DNA of 64,000 nt from an uncultured Prevotella sp. (GCA_900317685.1 ONHQ01000009.1:1-64000); one strand, 5' to 3'. Positions 1 through 9,249 are shown, counted from the stretch's first letter. Notes: generated by a model from the sequence alone, not told the origin. A program made the numbers and translations.

Positions 1-214
1 AAAAGTCAATTGGCATTTCACTACCAAGGACGCGAGGGTTAAGCTCGTGAGCCTCTATCCTAAATTTGGGTAAAACTCGTCAGGACACTACACTAGGCTT
101 CTTTTTGTTTTGGGAAACTATTGAAAACATGCCTTACCAACGAGAAAAGCGGAAGAACCATAAAAATACCTACTGATGATGCTTCAAACTAAAAATCGCT
201 CGACGGATCTGAGC

Positions 215-412
215 CTATACCTTTATCTTGCGAGCCCCGTCTTCATCAGTATTCCATGTACCCGTAGTGCCTTTTTTATCGGTAAAGCTTGGCTGACTGT
301 TCTTATTATTGAATGTTACAGAACCTGACGCCAGAATGCTCTCCATGTTGCTGATTCTCACAACTGTGGTTATGGGCGGTTCATAACCACTCAATACGAT
401 ACCCTTATTCAT
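215..412 (-). CDS. small hypothetical protein (65 aa)
   Basis: Short ORF with no recognised catalytic motif. The N-terminal half (YEPPITTVVRISNMESILASGS) has the look of the short 60-70 aa peptides common in Prevotella and Porphyromonas, which start with a Y-E-x-P motif and continue into a hydrophobic stretch ending in A-S-G-S. The tail is polar and ends in basic residues. There is no signal peptide and no transmembrane segment. Nothing nearby suggests a function. The resemblance is from memory of similar peptides and is weak evidence; it could also be a chance ORF. Confidence 0.4.
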   Translation of the reverse strand: MNKGIVLSGYEPPITTVVRISNMESILASGSVTFNNKNSQPSFTDKKGTTGTWNTDEDGARKIKV

Positions 413-948
413 AACAATCGTAAATTAAATTTCTTCCTTTTATCATCCATAACTAATATTCAGTGTGATGCCAATGTCAATGCATCTCATCAACATTCTG
501 TATGTTGTGTTATGCCTTATCCTAATTACTCCCTTCCTGATTACAAATTTCTAGCTGCAAAGTTACTCATTATATATAATTGTGCAAGGGTGAAAATAAA
601 GATTTAAGATAGTTTAGACATTGGGCCGTTCTTTGTAACTGAGCAATGACAATTTCGCTTGTCACACACACCTTCGACGAATGTAGGCAGACCGCCATAC
701 GCGTCGATTTGTTGAAGCATGGCATTGCCCTTACACTCTTCTCCACAAATGCTTTCCGTTTCCACAAACATTATGTACCTCTGTTACATTCATTTCAGGG
801 GAATTGTTTATCACTCATTTCACTCCCCTCTCCCCTTGGAGAGGGGTATGGGGGTGAGGCTTTTTTCTCTCCCCTTGGAGAGGGGTATGGGGGTGAGGCT
901 GTAATTCAAAAATACTCATGCTTTCTTTGTCATTCCTTCGGTTTGTGC
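413..948. other. intergenic stretch with repeat family A at its right end
   Basis: No gene is supported here. ORFs that cross it run into the PBP gene out of frame. The right third carries two tandem copies of the dispersed C/T-rich hairpin described as family A. Confidence 0.5.
799..900 (+). repeat. repeat family A, two tandem copies
   Basis: A hairpin of the form CCCCTCTCC...GGAGAGGGG followed by TATGGGGGTGAGGCT occurs at 823-861 and again at 867-900. The first copy also carries the upstream module TTGTTTATCACTCATTTCA, which recurs at 24600 and, changed, at 3466. Related copies lie at about 2317-2370, 3465-3525, 24467-24496, 24597-24683 and 33513-33553. All are intergenic. It is a small palindromic dispersed element; mobility is unknown. 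Confidence 0.8.
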
Positions 949-956
949 TACCTTTG
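949..956 (+). promoter_or_regulatory. -7 box of the PBP gene
   Basis: TACCTTTG matches the Bacteroidota -7 consensus TAnnTTTG. It lies only 6 bases before an ATG at 962, so transcription should begin at or after that ATG. This decides for the next in-frame ATG at 977 as the start. Confidence 0.65.
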
Positions 957-976
957 CACTAATGATTCAGAAAGAA

Positions 977-2176
977 ATGAAGAAACAGATCAGAACATTG
1001 ATTGGCATGGTGATGATGGCATGGACGCTGTCGCCTCTGTCGATCCTCGCTGCCAACAACGACAATAACTATAAAGGTGTCATCGGACTCACCGACACCA
1101 CAGCCCTCACACTCAAGCCTGCCCTCCAGCGTCTGGCCGGTCAGCTGCTGCAAGGCAAGCAGGGTAGCATCGTCGCCATAGAACCGGCGACAGGCCGCAT
1201 CCTCTGCCTCTATAGCCACGACAAAGTCGACGACGGAGTGAACCGCGCCATCGCCAAGACCTACTCTCCCGGCTCTACCTTTAAGACGGCACAGGCACTG
1301 GAGATGCTCACAGAAGGTACGCTGACGCCCGAGACGACCTACCCCTGCCACCGAGGATTCTACTACAACCACTTCCACATCGGCTGTCATCCTCATCGTG
1401 CACCGCTCGCCTTGGTACAAGCCATTGGTCAGAGCTGCAACTCCTACTTCTGTAAGGCTTTTCAGGAGATGATCGACAACCGCACGGCTTATCTCACCAA
1501 GCACCGCGCCATCAACCGTTGGGCCCAGTATATGCACAGCTTCGGTCTCGGACGCCCCCTCGGCGTGGACATCCCCGACGAGGCGGGCGGCTGCATCCCC
1601 GACTCGGCATACCTGCGCCGCCGCCACGGCAACTGGGACGGCACGACGATCATGTGGGTAGGCATGGGACAGGGTGAGGTCACCACTACCCCACTCCAAC
1701 TCTGCAACCTCGCCGCCATGATCGCCAACAGAGGTTGGTACATCACGCCGCATATACACGCCACGGCAGAATCAGATAAACAATATTCCGAGCACCACCA
1801 GGGAATGGCCTCACGCGAAGCACTTCACACGGTGATCCTCGGCATGAGGGCAGCAGTGACCGGCGGTACGGCGGCAAGCATCAACACGCCGCTCTATAAG
1901 ATATGTGGTAAGACGGGAACAGCTGAGAACGAGGGCAAGGACCATTCTATCTTCATGGGCTTCGCGCCGATGGAGAACCCGAAGGTGGCTATCGCCGTGT
2001 ATGTCGAGAACGGTGGCTTCGGTGCTGACCTCGCGGCTCCTCTCGCCGCCCTGATGATCGAACAAGCTGTAAAGGGTCATCTCTCCCCCGCCTCACAACA
2101 AAAGGCAAAACAGTGGAAAGCGAAGAACGTAAAGATCACGCCAGTGAAGGTAGAAGTGAACTTCGATGATCTGTAA
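977..2176 (+). CDS. compact penicillin-binding protein, transpeptidase domain only
   Basis: 399-residue periplasmic transpeptidase of the class B PBP type, cross-linking peptidoglycan stem peptides by acyl-enzyme chemistry. The three active-site motifs are in order: STFK at residues 100-103 (nucleophile S100), SCN at 153-155 and KTGT at 312-315. The N-terminus has a basic start and a hydrophobic stretch ending in LAANN, so it is either a signal peptide or an anchor. Class B PBPs are usually 550-700 residues with an N-terminal pedestal/dimerisation domain. That domain is absent here, giving a bare transpeptidase domain. The start at 977 is preferred over 962 because the -7 box ends at 956. A beta-lactam-sensing or endopeptidase role is less likely, since the SxN and KTGT arrangement and the GVDIPDEAGG stretch are PBP2/FtsI-like. 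Confidence 0.88.
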   Translation: MKKQIRTLIGMVMMAWTLSPLSILAANNDNNYKGVIGLTDTTALTLKPALQRLAGQLLQGKQGSIVAIEPATGRILCLYSHDKVDDGVNRAIAKTYSPGSTFKTAQALEMLTEGTLTPETTYPCHRGFYYNHFHIGCHPHRAPLALVQAIGQSCNSYFCKAFQEMIDNRTAYLTKHRAINRWAQYMHSFGLGRPLGVDIPDEAGGCIPDSAYLRRRHGNWDGTTIMWVGMGQGEVTTTPLQLCNLAAMIANRGWYITPHIHATAESDKQYSEHHQGMASREALHTVILGMRAAVTGGTAASINTPLYKICGKTGTAENEGKDHSIFMGFAPMENPKVAIAVYVENGGFGADLAAPLAALMIEQAVKGHLSPASQQKAKQWKAKNVKITPVKVEVNFDDL

Positions 2177-2316
2177 GCAAAGATTCTCCACCACCTCACC
2201 ACCGTGCCCTCAACAGCACAAGAAATGCACAAGGGAAAAACAATATTGTGCCATATTCAAGGGAAAAACATTTAAGCATTGAAAGCAATGCTCCTGGCAA
2301 TTAAGGCAAAGAAGCA

Positions 2317-2370
2317 ACCACCCCCGTGTCCCCCTCTCCTTGGCGAGGGGGGCACGGGGGTGATGCGGGG
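2317..2370 (+). repeat. repeat family A, divergent copy
   Basis: Hairpin CCCCCTCTCC...GGCGAGGGGGGCACGGGGGTGA between two convergent genes. It matches family A in layout but with substitutions. It may act as a bidirectional terminator between the PBP and NlpC/P60 genes; no clear U-tract is seen. Confidence 0.6.
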
Positions 2371-2392
2371 TCGTATGCGTAAGGGTCCGCTA

Positions 2393-2950
2393 TCAGTTAT
2401 TCAGGATTCTTCTTGCGCCCTGATAGCGGTTGTCGTAGTAGTTCTCGTTGATATCAGAAATCGTGATGCCGTTGGAGCAGGAGGCGTGGATGAACTTGAA
2501 GTCACCGTTGCCCTCAACCTCTGCCACAATACCTACATGGTTGATGCGGGCGGAAGAGCCAAAGAACACCAAGTCGCCCACATGCACGTCGTCGCGGTCG
2601 TTGATGGCCAATCCCTCCTGCCATTGGTCGCGACTGCTGCGACCGAGACGAATGTTGAGCGACTTATAGACAAAACTGGTGAAACCGGAACAGTCGAAGG
2701 CGTAGGGACCCATGCAGCCACGACGGTAAGGCCGGCCGATATAGTCCTTGGCCTTCTCGATGATCTGAGAACCCGTAACGTTGAACAAGGCTTCCAGCTC
2801 AGAGTGCTCCATCTCGTCAGGCAGGATATAGGGAATCATTTCCTCAGTGTTGGCAGAACTGTTTTCCGGTGTGCCTGTGCCGGCAAAGACTGGAGTGACT
2901 GCAAAAGCCACAAACATGGAAGCGATGGTTACGAGTTTCTTTATCTGCAT
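2393..2950 (-). CDS. secreted NlpC/P60 (C40) peptidoglycan hydrolase
   Basis: 185 residues. Residues 1-23 form a signal peptide ending VFAG. The NlpC/P60 catalytic domain spans about 62-185. The cysteine is C87 in FDCSGF, the histidine is H138 in INHVGIV, and the third polar residue is probably H155 in FIHASC. The family cleaves gamma-D-Glu-diamino acid bonds in peptidoglycan stems or related peptides. There is no SH3 or LysM targeting domain, so it is a minimal hydrolase. It is convergent with the PBP gene and both act on the cell wall, but they are not co-transcribed. Confidence 0.9.
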   Translation of the reverse strand: MQIKKLVTIASMFVAFAVTPVFAGTGTPENSSANTEEMIPYILPDEMEHSELEALFNVTGSQIIEKAKDYIGRPYRRGCMGPYAFDCSGFTSFVYKSLNIRLGRSSRDQWQEGLAINDRDDVHVGDLVFFGSSARINHVGIVAEVEGNGDFKFIHASCSNGITISDINENYYDNRYQGARRILNN

Positions 2951-3377
2951 GTATATTTCTCCTTATTTATATATAGTGTTGATGAATTATCGTTTTGTGT
3001 TTCCGACCCTTCAAAACCGTGCAAGATGCACCAAAAGAGCCGCTGGGTTTTTAATTCTGATACAAAAATAAGAAAAATATTCGAGGAATGCAAATGGCCG
3101 TTCACACTCTTTTGCACGAAAACGAATATTTGTGCAGTTGTGGTGAGCGCCTCTTATTTGACCTATATCAATCTTTTAGACCCATTCTTCTTCAGTTTCA
3201 CTACTAAATTGTTCTTGTTTTCCTTAAGGTCTTTTTGAGGATTTTAACCCAAAGACAACAGCGATTTTCGGCCTGGACAGGCTTGGCAATATTTTCGGGA
3301 AGGGTTATGGATTGTCCGTCATTGCTGATTTGTTGTAGGGCGCGGCCGTCGAAGCATTTGGTAATTGGAAGTTGCTA

Positions 3378-3442
3378 TGTTGTCCGCTGAGGGCAGCGGA
3401 CCTCCCGGAAGCGTCACCGGGAGGGCCGCTGCCCTCAGCGGC
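3378..3442. repeat. repeat family E (GC-rich hairpin)
   Basis: CCGCTGAGGGCAGCGGACC and CCCGGAAG modules face their inverted copies, forming a large GC hairpin. The same modules recur at about 12087-12442, 33600-33812, 35974-36105, 43549-43660 and 59995-60062, always between genes. Confidence 0.8.
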
Positions 3443-3464
3443 CTAACTATGATACGGCTATAGG

Positions 3465-3525
3465 AAATTGTTTATCCAGCATTTTACTCCCCTCTCCCTT
3501 TGGAGAGGGGCATGGGGGTGAGGCT
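3465..3525 (+). repeat. repeat family A copy
   Basis: CTCCCCTCTCCC...GGAGAGGGGCATGGGGGTGAGGCT, preceded by a variant of the TTGTTTATC module also seen upstream of the copies at 823 and 24617. Confidence 0.8.
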
Positions 3526-3593
3526 CCGTATATTTGAAACATTTGATACGTAATTAAGTAACATACGGTAAAGCATATCTGCGTCAAAAAGCG

Positions 3594-3601
3594 TATCTTT
3601 G
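3594..3601 (+). promoter_or_regulatory. -7 box of the sugar transporter
   Basis: TATCTTTG followed by CACC, 41 bases before the start codon. It matches the Bacteroidota TAnnTTTG consensus. Confidence 0.6.
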
Positions 3602-3642
3602 CACCAAAGAACAAAAAACAAATAACTAAGCAAACCTAAGTA

Positions 3643-5115
3643 ATGGAAAAACAATCGCAACAAGGAGGTAGCCGCGCCTACCTCATCAGCATCGTCATGG
3701 TGGCGGTGCTCGGCGGTCTGCTCTTCGGCTATGACACCGCCGTGATCAGTGGTGCCGAGAAAGGCCTGCAGGCATTTTTCAAAGGTGCCAAGGATTTTGA
3801 GTACAACGACTTTCTTCATGGCTTCACCTCATCGAGTGCCCTCATCGGCTGCATCATCGGGTCAGGGCTCTCCGGACTCTTCGCCTCGCGCTTCGGGCGC
3901 AAGCGCTCACTGATCTTTGCCGGCATCTGCTTCTTCCTCTCTGCCTGGGGTTCGATGACGCCGGAGACGTTTGGCCTCCTGCCCTACGGCAAGCCGACAT
4001 GGACGCTGCTCGTGGTCTTTAACCTCTACCGCGTGCTCGGCGGCATCGGCGTGGGCATGGCATCGGCCATCTGTCCGATGTATATCGGTGAGGTCGCACC
4101 CTCGCGCATCCGTGGCATGCTCGTCAGCTGGAACCAGTTTGCCATCATCTTCGGCCAGCTCGTGGTCTACTTCGTCAACTTCCTCATCCTCGGCTCCCAT
4201 GCCAACCCCGTCTACGACGCTGCCGGAGCCATTGCCAACATGGCCGATGCCGAGTGGACGATCACCACAGGATGGCGTTATATGTTCGGTAGCGAGATGG
4301 TGCCCGCAGGTCTCTTCGCCCTGCTGATCTGCTTCGTACCCGAGACGCCACGCTATCTCGTCATGGTAGGACAGGACCAGAAAGCGCTGTCGATCCTCAG
4401 CCACATCAACGGCAGCAGCGAGGCACAGACCATTCTGAATGACATCAAAGCCACGATCACCACCAAGACCGAGCGGTTGCTGACCTACGGCTGGATGTGT
4501 ATCTTCGTTGGTATCATGCTCAGCGTCTTCCAGCAGATCGTCGGCATCAACGCCGTGCTCTACTATGCGCCGCGCATCTTCCAGGACATGGGTATGCAGA
4601 GTCCAATGGTGCAGACCGTGATCATGGGCATTGTCAACATCTCGTTCACCCTTGTCGCCGTGTTCACCGTGGAGAAAGTAGGCCGCAAGCCACTGCTCAT
4701 CTGGGGTTCCATCGGCATGGCCATCGGTGCCTTCGGCGTGGCCCTTACCTTCGGCAACGCCTCGCTGAGCATCGTCACCATGCTGAGCATCATGGTCTAC
4801 TCGGCCAGCTTCATGTTCTCGTGGGGTCCGATCTGCTGGGTACTCATCGCCGAGATCTTCCCCAACACCATCCGCGGTGCCGCTGTGGCCATCGCAGTGG
4901 CTTTCCAGTGGATCTTCAACTTCCTGGTGAGCTCGACATTCGTACCGATGTTCAACATGCATCTGACGGCCGGCGACAACTTCGGTCACTGGTTCACCTA
5001 CGGCTTCTATGGTCTGATGTGCGTCCTTGCCGCCCTCTTCGTCTGGCGCCTCGTACCTGAGACCAAGGGCAAGACACTCGAGGATATGACCAAGCTGTGG
5101 AAGAGCAGAAGGTAA
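3643..5115 (+). CDS. sugar:proton symporter, MFS (XylE/GalP-like)
   Basis: 490-residue inner-membrane transporter with twelve predicted helices, of the sugar porter family of the major facilitator superfamily. Family signatures are all present: FGYDTAVISG in helix 1, a GRKRS loop after helix 2, PETPRYL before the central loop, QQIVGINAVLYYAP in helix 7, GRKPLL between helices 8 and 9, and PETKGKTLE at the C-terminus. The DTAVISG variant and the long loop after helix 5 are XylE-like, so xylose, glucose or another hexose is the probable substrate. A strong terminator follows at 5202, so the gene is monocistronic. There is no neighbouring kinase or isomerase to fix the substrate. Confidence 0.9.
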   Translation: MEKQSQQGGSRAYLISIVMVAVLGGLLFGYDTAVISGAEKGLQAFFKGAKDFEYNDFLHGFTSSSALIGCIIGSGLSGLFASRFGRKRSLIFAGICFFLSAWGSMTPETFGLLPYGKPTWTLLVVFNLYRVLGGIGVGMASAICPMYIGEVAPSRIRGMLVSWNQFAIIFGQLVVYFVNFLILGSHANPVYDAAGAIANMADAEWTITTGWRYMFGSEMVPAGLFALLICFVPETPRYLVMVGQDQKALSILSHINGSSEAQTILNDIKATITTKTERLLTYGWMCIFVGIMLSVFQQIVGINAVLYYAPRIFQDMGMQSPMVQTVIMGIVNISFTLVAVFTVEKVGRKPLLIWGSIGMAIGAFGVALTFGNASLSIVTMLSIMVYSASFMFSWGPICWVLIAEIFPNTIRGAAVAIAVAFQWIFNFLVSSTFVPMFNMHLTAGDNFGHWFTYGFYGLMCVLAALFVWRLVPETKGKTLEDMTKLWKSRR

Positions 5116-5201
5116 AAGTGTCGATCCAACAGAGCATAAACACATAAAAAGTCATAGATAGCAGACGATCCCGCAAGGAGGAGCACTGCTATCAACAACG
5201 A

Positions 5202-5240
5202 GGTTCATCCGCCAGACAGAAAGCGGATGAACCTTTTTTT
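5202..5240 (+). terminator. rho-independent terminator after the sugar transporter
   Basis: Perfect 11-bp stem (GGTTCATCCGC at 5202-5212, GCGGATGAACC at 5223-5233), 10-base loop, then seven T. Confidence 0.92.
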
Positions 5241-5441
5241 AGGCACAGCGAATATTCTCTGTGGAATGATGGTGAAAAAAAGTCTCACAAATATTACGAA
5301 TCACTGTGTCCCAATGACGAAACACGACTGAGAATCCCTTTCTAATCCCACGCCAAACTACGGCAACGACAATATTCTATCGCGCGCCACGTTTTATACA
5401 CAGAAAGGTTGCTACTGCGGCCGACTGCTAAAAAAACGACT

Positions 5442-5720
5442 ATGTTACAGATCATACTGATGATGGTGTGCGGAATCATCGTAGGCCGCACACTCAGAAA
5501 CCGAAAGTTGAGATGGCTGTCACCGCTGACAACCGTACTCATCTGGGCGCTGCTGTTCCTCCTGGGACTGGAGGTAGGCGGTGACAAGAAGATCATCCAT
5601 AGTCTCAGCCGACTCGGACTGGAGGCGCTCCTGCTCGCCGTTGGAGGCTCACTGGGTTCAGCACTGGCAGCGTGCTGGCTATGGCGTATCGTTAATAAGG
5701 GGAAAGGAGGACAGGCATGA
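5442..5720 (+). CDS. LysO-type exporter, N-terminal subunit
   Basis: 92 residues with three hydrophobic segments (about 2-16, 28-46, 55-78). It matches the N-terminal half of LysO (DUF340), the inner-membrane lysine exporter, including VCGIIVGRTLRNRK and the LLGLEVGGDKKI stretch. In E. coli LysO is one protein of about 300 residues; here the family is split in two genes that overlap by 4 bases (ATGA), as is common in Bacteroidota. A TTG at 5409 would add 11 residues, but the ATG at 5442 begins exactly at the conserved sequence. L-lysine export is inferred from the family; other cationic amino acids are possible. Confidence 0.8.
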   Translation: MLQIILMMVCGIIVGRTLRNRKLRWLSPLTTVLIWALLFLLGLEVGGDKKIIHSLSRLGLEALLLAVGGSLGSALAACWLWRIVNKGKGGQA

Positions 5721-6319
5721 AAGGCAGTCTGATCATCATCGCTTTCTTCTTCCTCGGCACCCTCTGTGGCCTCTTCCATCTCCTGCCACCGGAAGTCACA
5801 CAAAGCAATATGAGTTTTGTCGCGCTCAGCGCCCTGATCTTCTGCGTCGGCATCAGCATAGGCAGCGACTCTGATGTACTGCATACGCTCCGCCATACCG
5901 ACACGCGCCTGCTGCTCCTGCCTCTCTGCACCTTTCTCGGCACGATAGCCGGCTGCTTTGCCGTTAGCCTCATGCTGCCTTCACGTCAGCTCTCCGACTG
6001 TCTGGCCGTAGGCTCCGGCTTCGGCTATTACTCCCTCTCAAGCATCTTCATCACCGAATACCGTGGCGCAGCACTCGGCACGGTGGCCCTGCTGGCCAAC
6101 ATCGCCAGAGAGCTCATCACCCTACTCGCCTCTCCACTTCTCGCCCGATGGTTCGGCACCCTGGCTCCCATCAGCGTAGGCGGTGCGACCTCCATGGACA
6201 CCACGCTGCCGATCATCACGCGCTACAGCGGCAAAGACCTCGTCACGCTCTCCGTCTTCCATGGCTTCGTCATGGACTTCAGTGTACCCTTCCTTGTCAC
6301 GTTCTTCTGCGAACTCTAA
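5717..6319 (+). CDS. LysO-type exporter, C-terminal subunit
   Basis: 200 residues with about five or six hydrophobic segments. It corresponds to the C-terminal half of LysO (DUF340). Typical stretches are GSGFGYYSLSSI, a REL in the helix after LGTVALLANI, and GGATSMDTTLPIITR near the end. It should assemble with the product of the overlapping upstream gene to form one exporter. Overlap ATGA indicates translational coupling. No transcription factor or lysine riboswitch is visible upstream. Confidence 0.85.
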   Translation: MKGSLIIIAFFFLGTLCGLFHLLPPEVTQSNMSFVALSALIFCVGISIGSDSDVLHTLRHTDTRLLLLPLCTFLGTIAGCFAVSLMLPSRQLSDCLAVGSGFGYYSLSSIFITEYRGAALGTVALLANIARELITLLASPLLARWFGTLAPISVGGATSMDTTLPIITRYSGKDLVTLSVFHGFVMDFSVPFLVTFFCEL

Positions 6320-6756
6320 TCGTCCATACTACAAACAACAACTCACCTAAAGTTGAATTAACACGAATTACTATAAACTTCCATTCGTGAAGATTAGTGT
6401 AGATTCGTGGAAAAGACAAAACCACGAATATTCACGAATCAACACGAATAGCGGCGCAGTGGTCAATGTCCGTGTTAGACCTCATTGTCATTCATGCGCA
6501 CATCGTGCTCGTGTGTCTCCACTTGCAAAACTACCTGCTTTATCTATAGATAAAGCGAAAAGCCACCTTTCGAGGCCCAACTCGCTCATAGAATGCAAGA
6601 AACTAAGCACCCTGTTTTTGAACGTCAAGCCCAATAAATAAAGGGGAAAGCAAAGAAAAAAGCACGCTGAGAATCGAAAAAAATGAAGCGCACGGCCATC
6701 TGGTCGAAAAGAAGCCCAAAAATTGAAAACAAAGAATTGTAAAATATAATCAGCAA
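6320..6756. other. gene-free stretch left of the iteron array
   Basis: Holds several copies of the short word CACGAAT in both orientations (about 6361-6450). An 84-codon ORF at 6387-6641 shows no domain and is not supported. No replication initiator gene is visible. Confidence 0.5.
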
Positions 6757-7094
6757 CCTACTAATTTGTCGCAGAAGCCTGAGCGGACAGCAAAACCGAA
6801 CCTTACTAATTTGTCGCAGAAGTACAGCAAGATGAAGGTTATCAGAAGGTTATAAACGTCTACAATATACATAGTTTAAAAGCAAGAAAGAACGACACTA
6901 ATGAAATAAAAGACATATAAGGACAATATCGTAAAACAAACATCACAACAATAGAAACAGTCTCCCTATATGTCGCAGACAGTCTCCCTATATGTCGCAG
7001 ACGTTGCAAACATGTTACTAATATGTCGCAGAGACCTTACTAATATGTCGCCAGAACCTTACTAATATGTCGCACCACCTTACTAATATGTCGC
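6757..7094 (+). repeat. iteron-like direct repeat array (8 copies, TGTCGC core)
   Basis: Eight same-strand repeats share the core TGTCGC, usually inside TTACTAATATGTCGC. Cores start at 6767, 6812, 6971, 6993, 7024, 7046, 7068 and 7089. Six of the seven spacings after the first pair cluster at 21-22 bp; the two copies at 6959-6980 and 6981-7002 are perfect 22-bp tandem repeats (AGTCTCCCTATATGTCGCAG plus AC). Two helical turns between copies is the layout of plasmid or chromid iterons bound by a Rep initiator. Arrays of this type also serve as partition sites. The adjoining AT-rich tract and parA-like gene support either reading. No rep gene is recognised within the window. Confidence 0.85.
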
Positions 7095-7184
7095 CGAACA
7101 GCAATGTAACTCGTTGATAATGAACAATATGTAGCGTTCTACTAATCAATGATACTAAAAGATCTCTAAAGACTATCTAACCTC

Positions 7185-8340
7185 TTGATGGTTTAAAAAT
7201 TAATTTTTTCTTTTGATATACATCCGTTTATTTATCTTTCTATATGCTTATCCTTTTATCTATCTATAGATCTATATTCTTATCTAAATCTAATTTTATA
7301 TGTTCGTTTTCATGTTTTTATATTTATCTATTCCTTTATATTTATATCTATGCCCTCCTTTATCTTTTTATATTTTTCTGTTTTTTGTTCCTTTATATCC
7401 ATACTTTTTTACTTATCCATCTATATGTTTAACTATTCTAATATATCTATATTGCCATATATAAACATTTAAATAAATGGCATATATCTATTTATATCGA
7501 TTCATCTATTTATATTTACAAATATTTATAAGACTTTATATCTTTATATAAAAAGCAATATATCTATATAACTATCTCTATATATACCTATTTAAATAAT
7601 ACTATATATTATTATTTTTATGTTCTTGTATTTATATCATTGTTTAATGAACCATTCCTTTATTTGCTAGTGTACTTCATCCAGGCCCCTCCTCTATCAT
7701 CAATATCGATGAAATGGACCTGTTTTTAAATAAAGGGATGACGTAGAATCATTCGTTTTTCTTGTTAGTTAATTGCTTAACTCTCAATCTTTTATGAATT
7801 ATATATAAAAATAAAAGTATATGTATATAAAAATATATGTATTTTGTTCATTAGCCGAAATACACCAGATTTCATCGCTATTTTCTTATCATATAATTGA
7901 TATATTACCATATTATTGCACGTTTATCTATTTATTCCTATGTACTAATATACCTTTATATATTTAAATCAATACGTCTTAGTATCTTTAAATCTATACT
8001 TACGTATATACTTATTATTATATTTATATCTTCATTTAAAGAAAAGAAAGTCTATATACACTTATATTTATCTATATACCTATATTATATATAGAAAAAT
8101 AAAAGTTTATACGATTATATATATATATAAATTTATATTGCAACATTCTTGTATTTAAAAGTATTAAAACCTTTAGATATATTTGTCTATATCATTTTTT
8201 ATTCTTATATTTGCATCTGTAAATCAGTGGATGCTTAGATGTGTCTATATTTACTTATATATGTATAGGTTTATATTTTCATGTCTTTCCCTACTCCATT
8301 ATTTACATATGCATGTGAACATATAAATGAATAAATAGAT
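7185..8340. other. extremely AT-rich tract next to the iterons
   Basis: About 1.15 kb of almost pure A/T, built from reiterated words such as TATCTATTTATA, TATATATA and TTTATAT, in sharp contrast with the roughly 50 % GC of the flanking genes. ORFs at 7244-7432 and 7897-8094 are low-complexity by-products (I, Y, L, F only) and are not genes. Position between iterons and parA fits a DNA-unwinding element of a replication origin. This is inference from composition and position. Confidence 0.6.
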
Positions 8341-9006
8341 ATGAAAAATAAAAAGATAGTCTTCGCAAACCAAAAAGGTGGTGTTGGTAAGTCAACCCTC
8401 TGTATACTCTTTGCCAACTACCTGGCTTGGAAAAAGCAGGATGTTTGCATCATTGATACTGACTTGCAGAAAACCATTATGATGCAGCGCAAGAAGGACA
8501 AGGAGCTCTACCCTACTATGGAAGAGCCGTACAATGTTCAGGACTTCGACGTTGCTGATCCGGAAACGATGCAGCAGCTGATGGACTCGGCTTCACAAAC
8601 TGAGGGCTATGTGCTCTTCGACTCTCCGGGTAATGTGTCGGAAGATGGACTCGTACCTATGTTCACCAATGCCGACTATATCATCTGTCCTTATGAGTAT
8701 GAGGAGAAGACCCTCGACTCCACCGGTATGTTCGTTCAGGTGATCAATGCGCTGCGTAATCTCACACCTGAGATGCAGGCCAAACTCTTCTTTGTTCCCA
8801 ACCGTATTGATGTGCGTATCGGTACAACGGATGAGTTGAAGATGTGGAAACAGACCGATGCGATCTTTAAACAGTTAGGTGCTGTGACCCCTCGCATCAC
8901 GGCCCGTGCCGCACTGAAGCGTATTAACACTTTCGAGATTTCGCCCTCCCAGCGTGATGCCGTACGTCCTGCTTTCGAGTTTATCATCCGCAGAATCAAA
9001 GAATAA
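8341..9006 (+). CDS. ParA-family partition ATPase
   Basis: 221-residue cytoplasmic P-loop ATPase. The deviant Walker A motif KGGVGKST is at residues 12-19 with signature lysine K12 and K17. The switch/Walker A' region is IIDTDLQ near 38-43, and YVLFDSPGN near 90-97 is Walker B. Length and lack of an N-terminal HTH match type Ib ParA, or the TraA-like ParA of Bacteroides conjugative elements. No tra gene follows, whereas iterons lie upstream and a DNA-binding partner gene downstream, which favours replicon partition. Codon use is ordinary while both flanks are AT-extreme. Confidence 0.9.
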   Translation: MKNKKIVFANQKGGVGKSTLCILFANYLAWKKQDVCIIDTDLQKTIMMQRKKDKELYPTMEEPYNVQDFDVADPETMQQLMDSASQTEGYVLFDSPGNVSEDGLVPMFTNADYIICPYEYEEKTLDSTGMFVQVINALRNLTPEMQAKLFFVPNRIDVRIGTTDELKMWKQTDAIFKQLGAVTPRITARAALKRINTFEISPSQRDAVRPAFEFIIRRIKE

Positions 9007-9249
9007 CGCTAAAGCGTAATTGAATATATATTTAGATGTAGATTAGGACAAATTATTATATATATGTATAACTATATCTTTGTGGTGTATCTTTATATAT
9101 TTATATATGTGCTATTAAGTTATTCCGTAATACATTATCAATAAGCAGTTTGCATATATGTTCTAATATCTATATCTATTTATATGTTTATATTATACAT
9201 AGATTCATTGGTATAAAAGTTTAAATAAACAAATATATAAAAATATAAT
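9007..9249. other. AT-rich spacer between parA and its partner gene
   Basis: 243 bases with the same TATATATTTATA-type composition as the tract upstream of parA. Such spacing separates two genes that would normally be tightly coupled, so it may hold a partition site or a second promoter. No palindrome stands out. Confidence 0.45.

Larger units (their letters stand above)
2951..3642. other. intergenic region between divergent genes, with repeats
   Basis: Divergent upstream regions of the NlpC/P60 gene and the sugar transporter. ORFs crossing it are antisense extensions and have no recognisable domain. The right half holds repeat families E (3378-3442) and A (3465-3525). The transporter -7 box is at 3594. 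Confidence 0.6.

Noticed and set aside
2279-3238. Plus-strand ORF of 319 codons
   Set aside because: Antisense to the NlpC/P60 gene, whose signal peptide and catalytic residues are clear.
7244-8094. ORFs of 62 and 65 codons in the AT-rich tract
   Set aside because: They consist almost only of I, Y, L, F and S, a direct product of A/T composition, with no start context.
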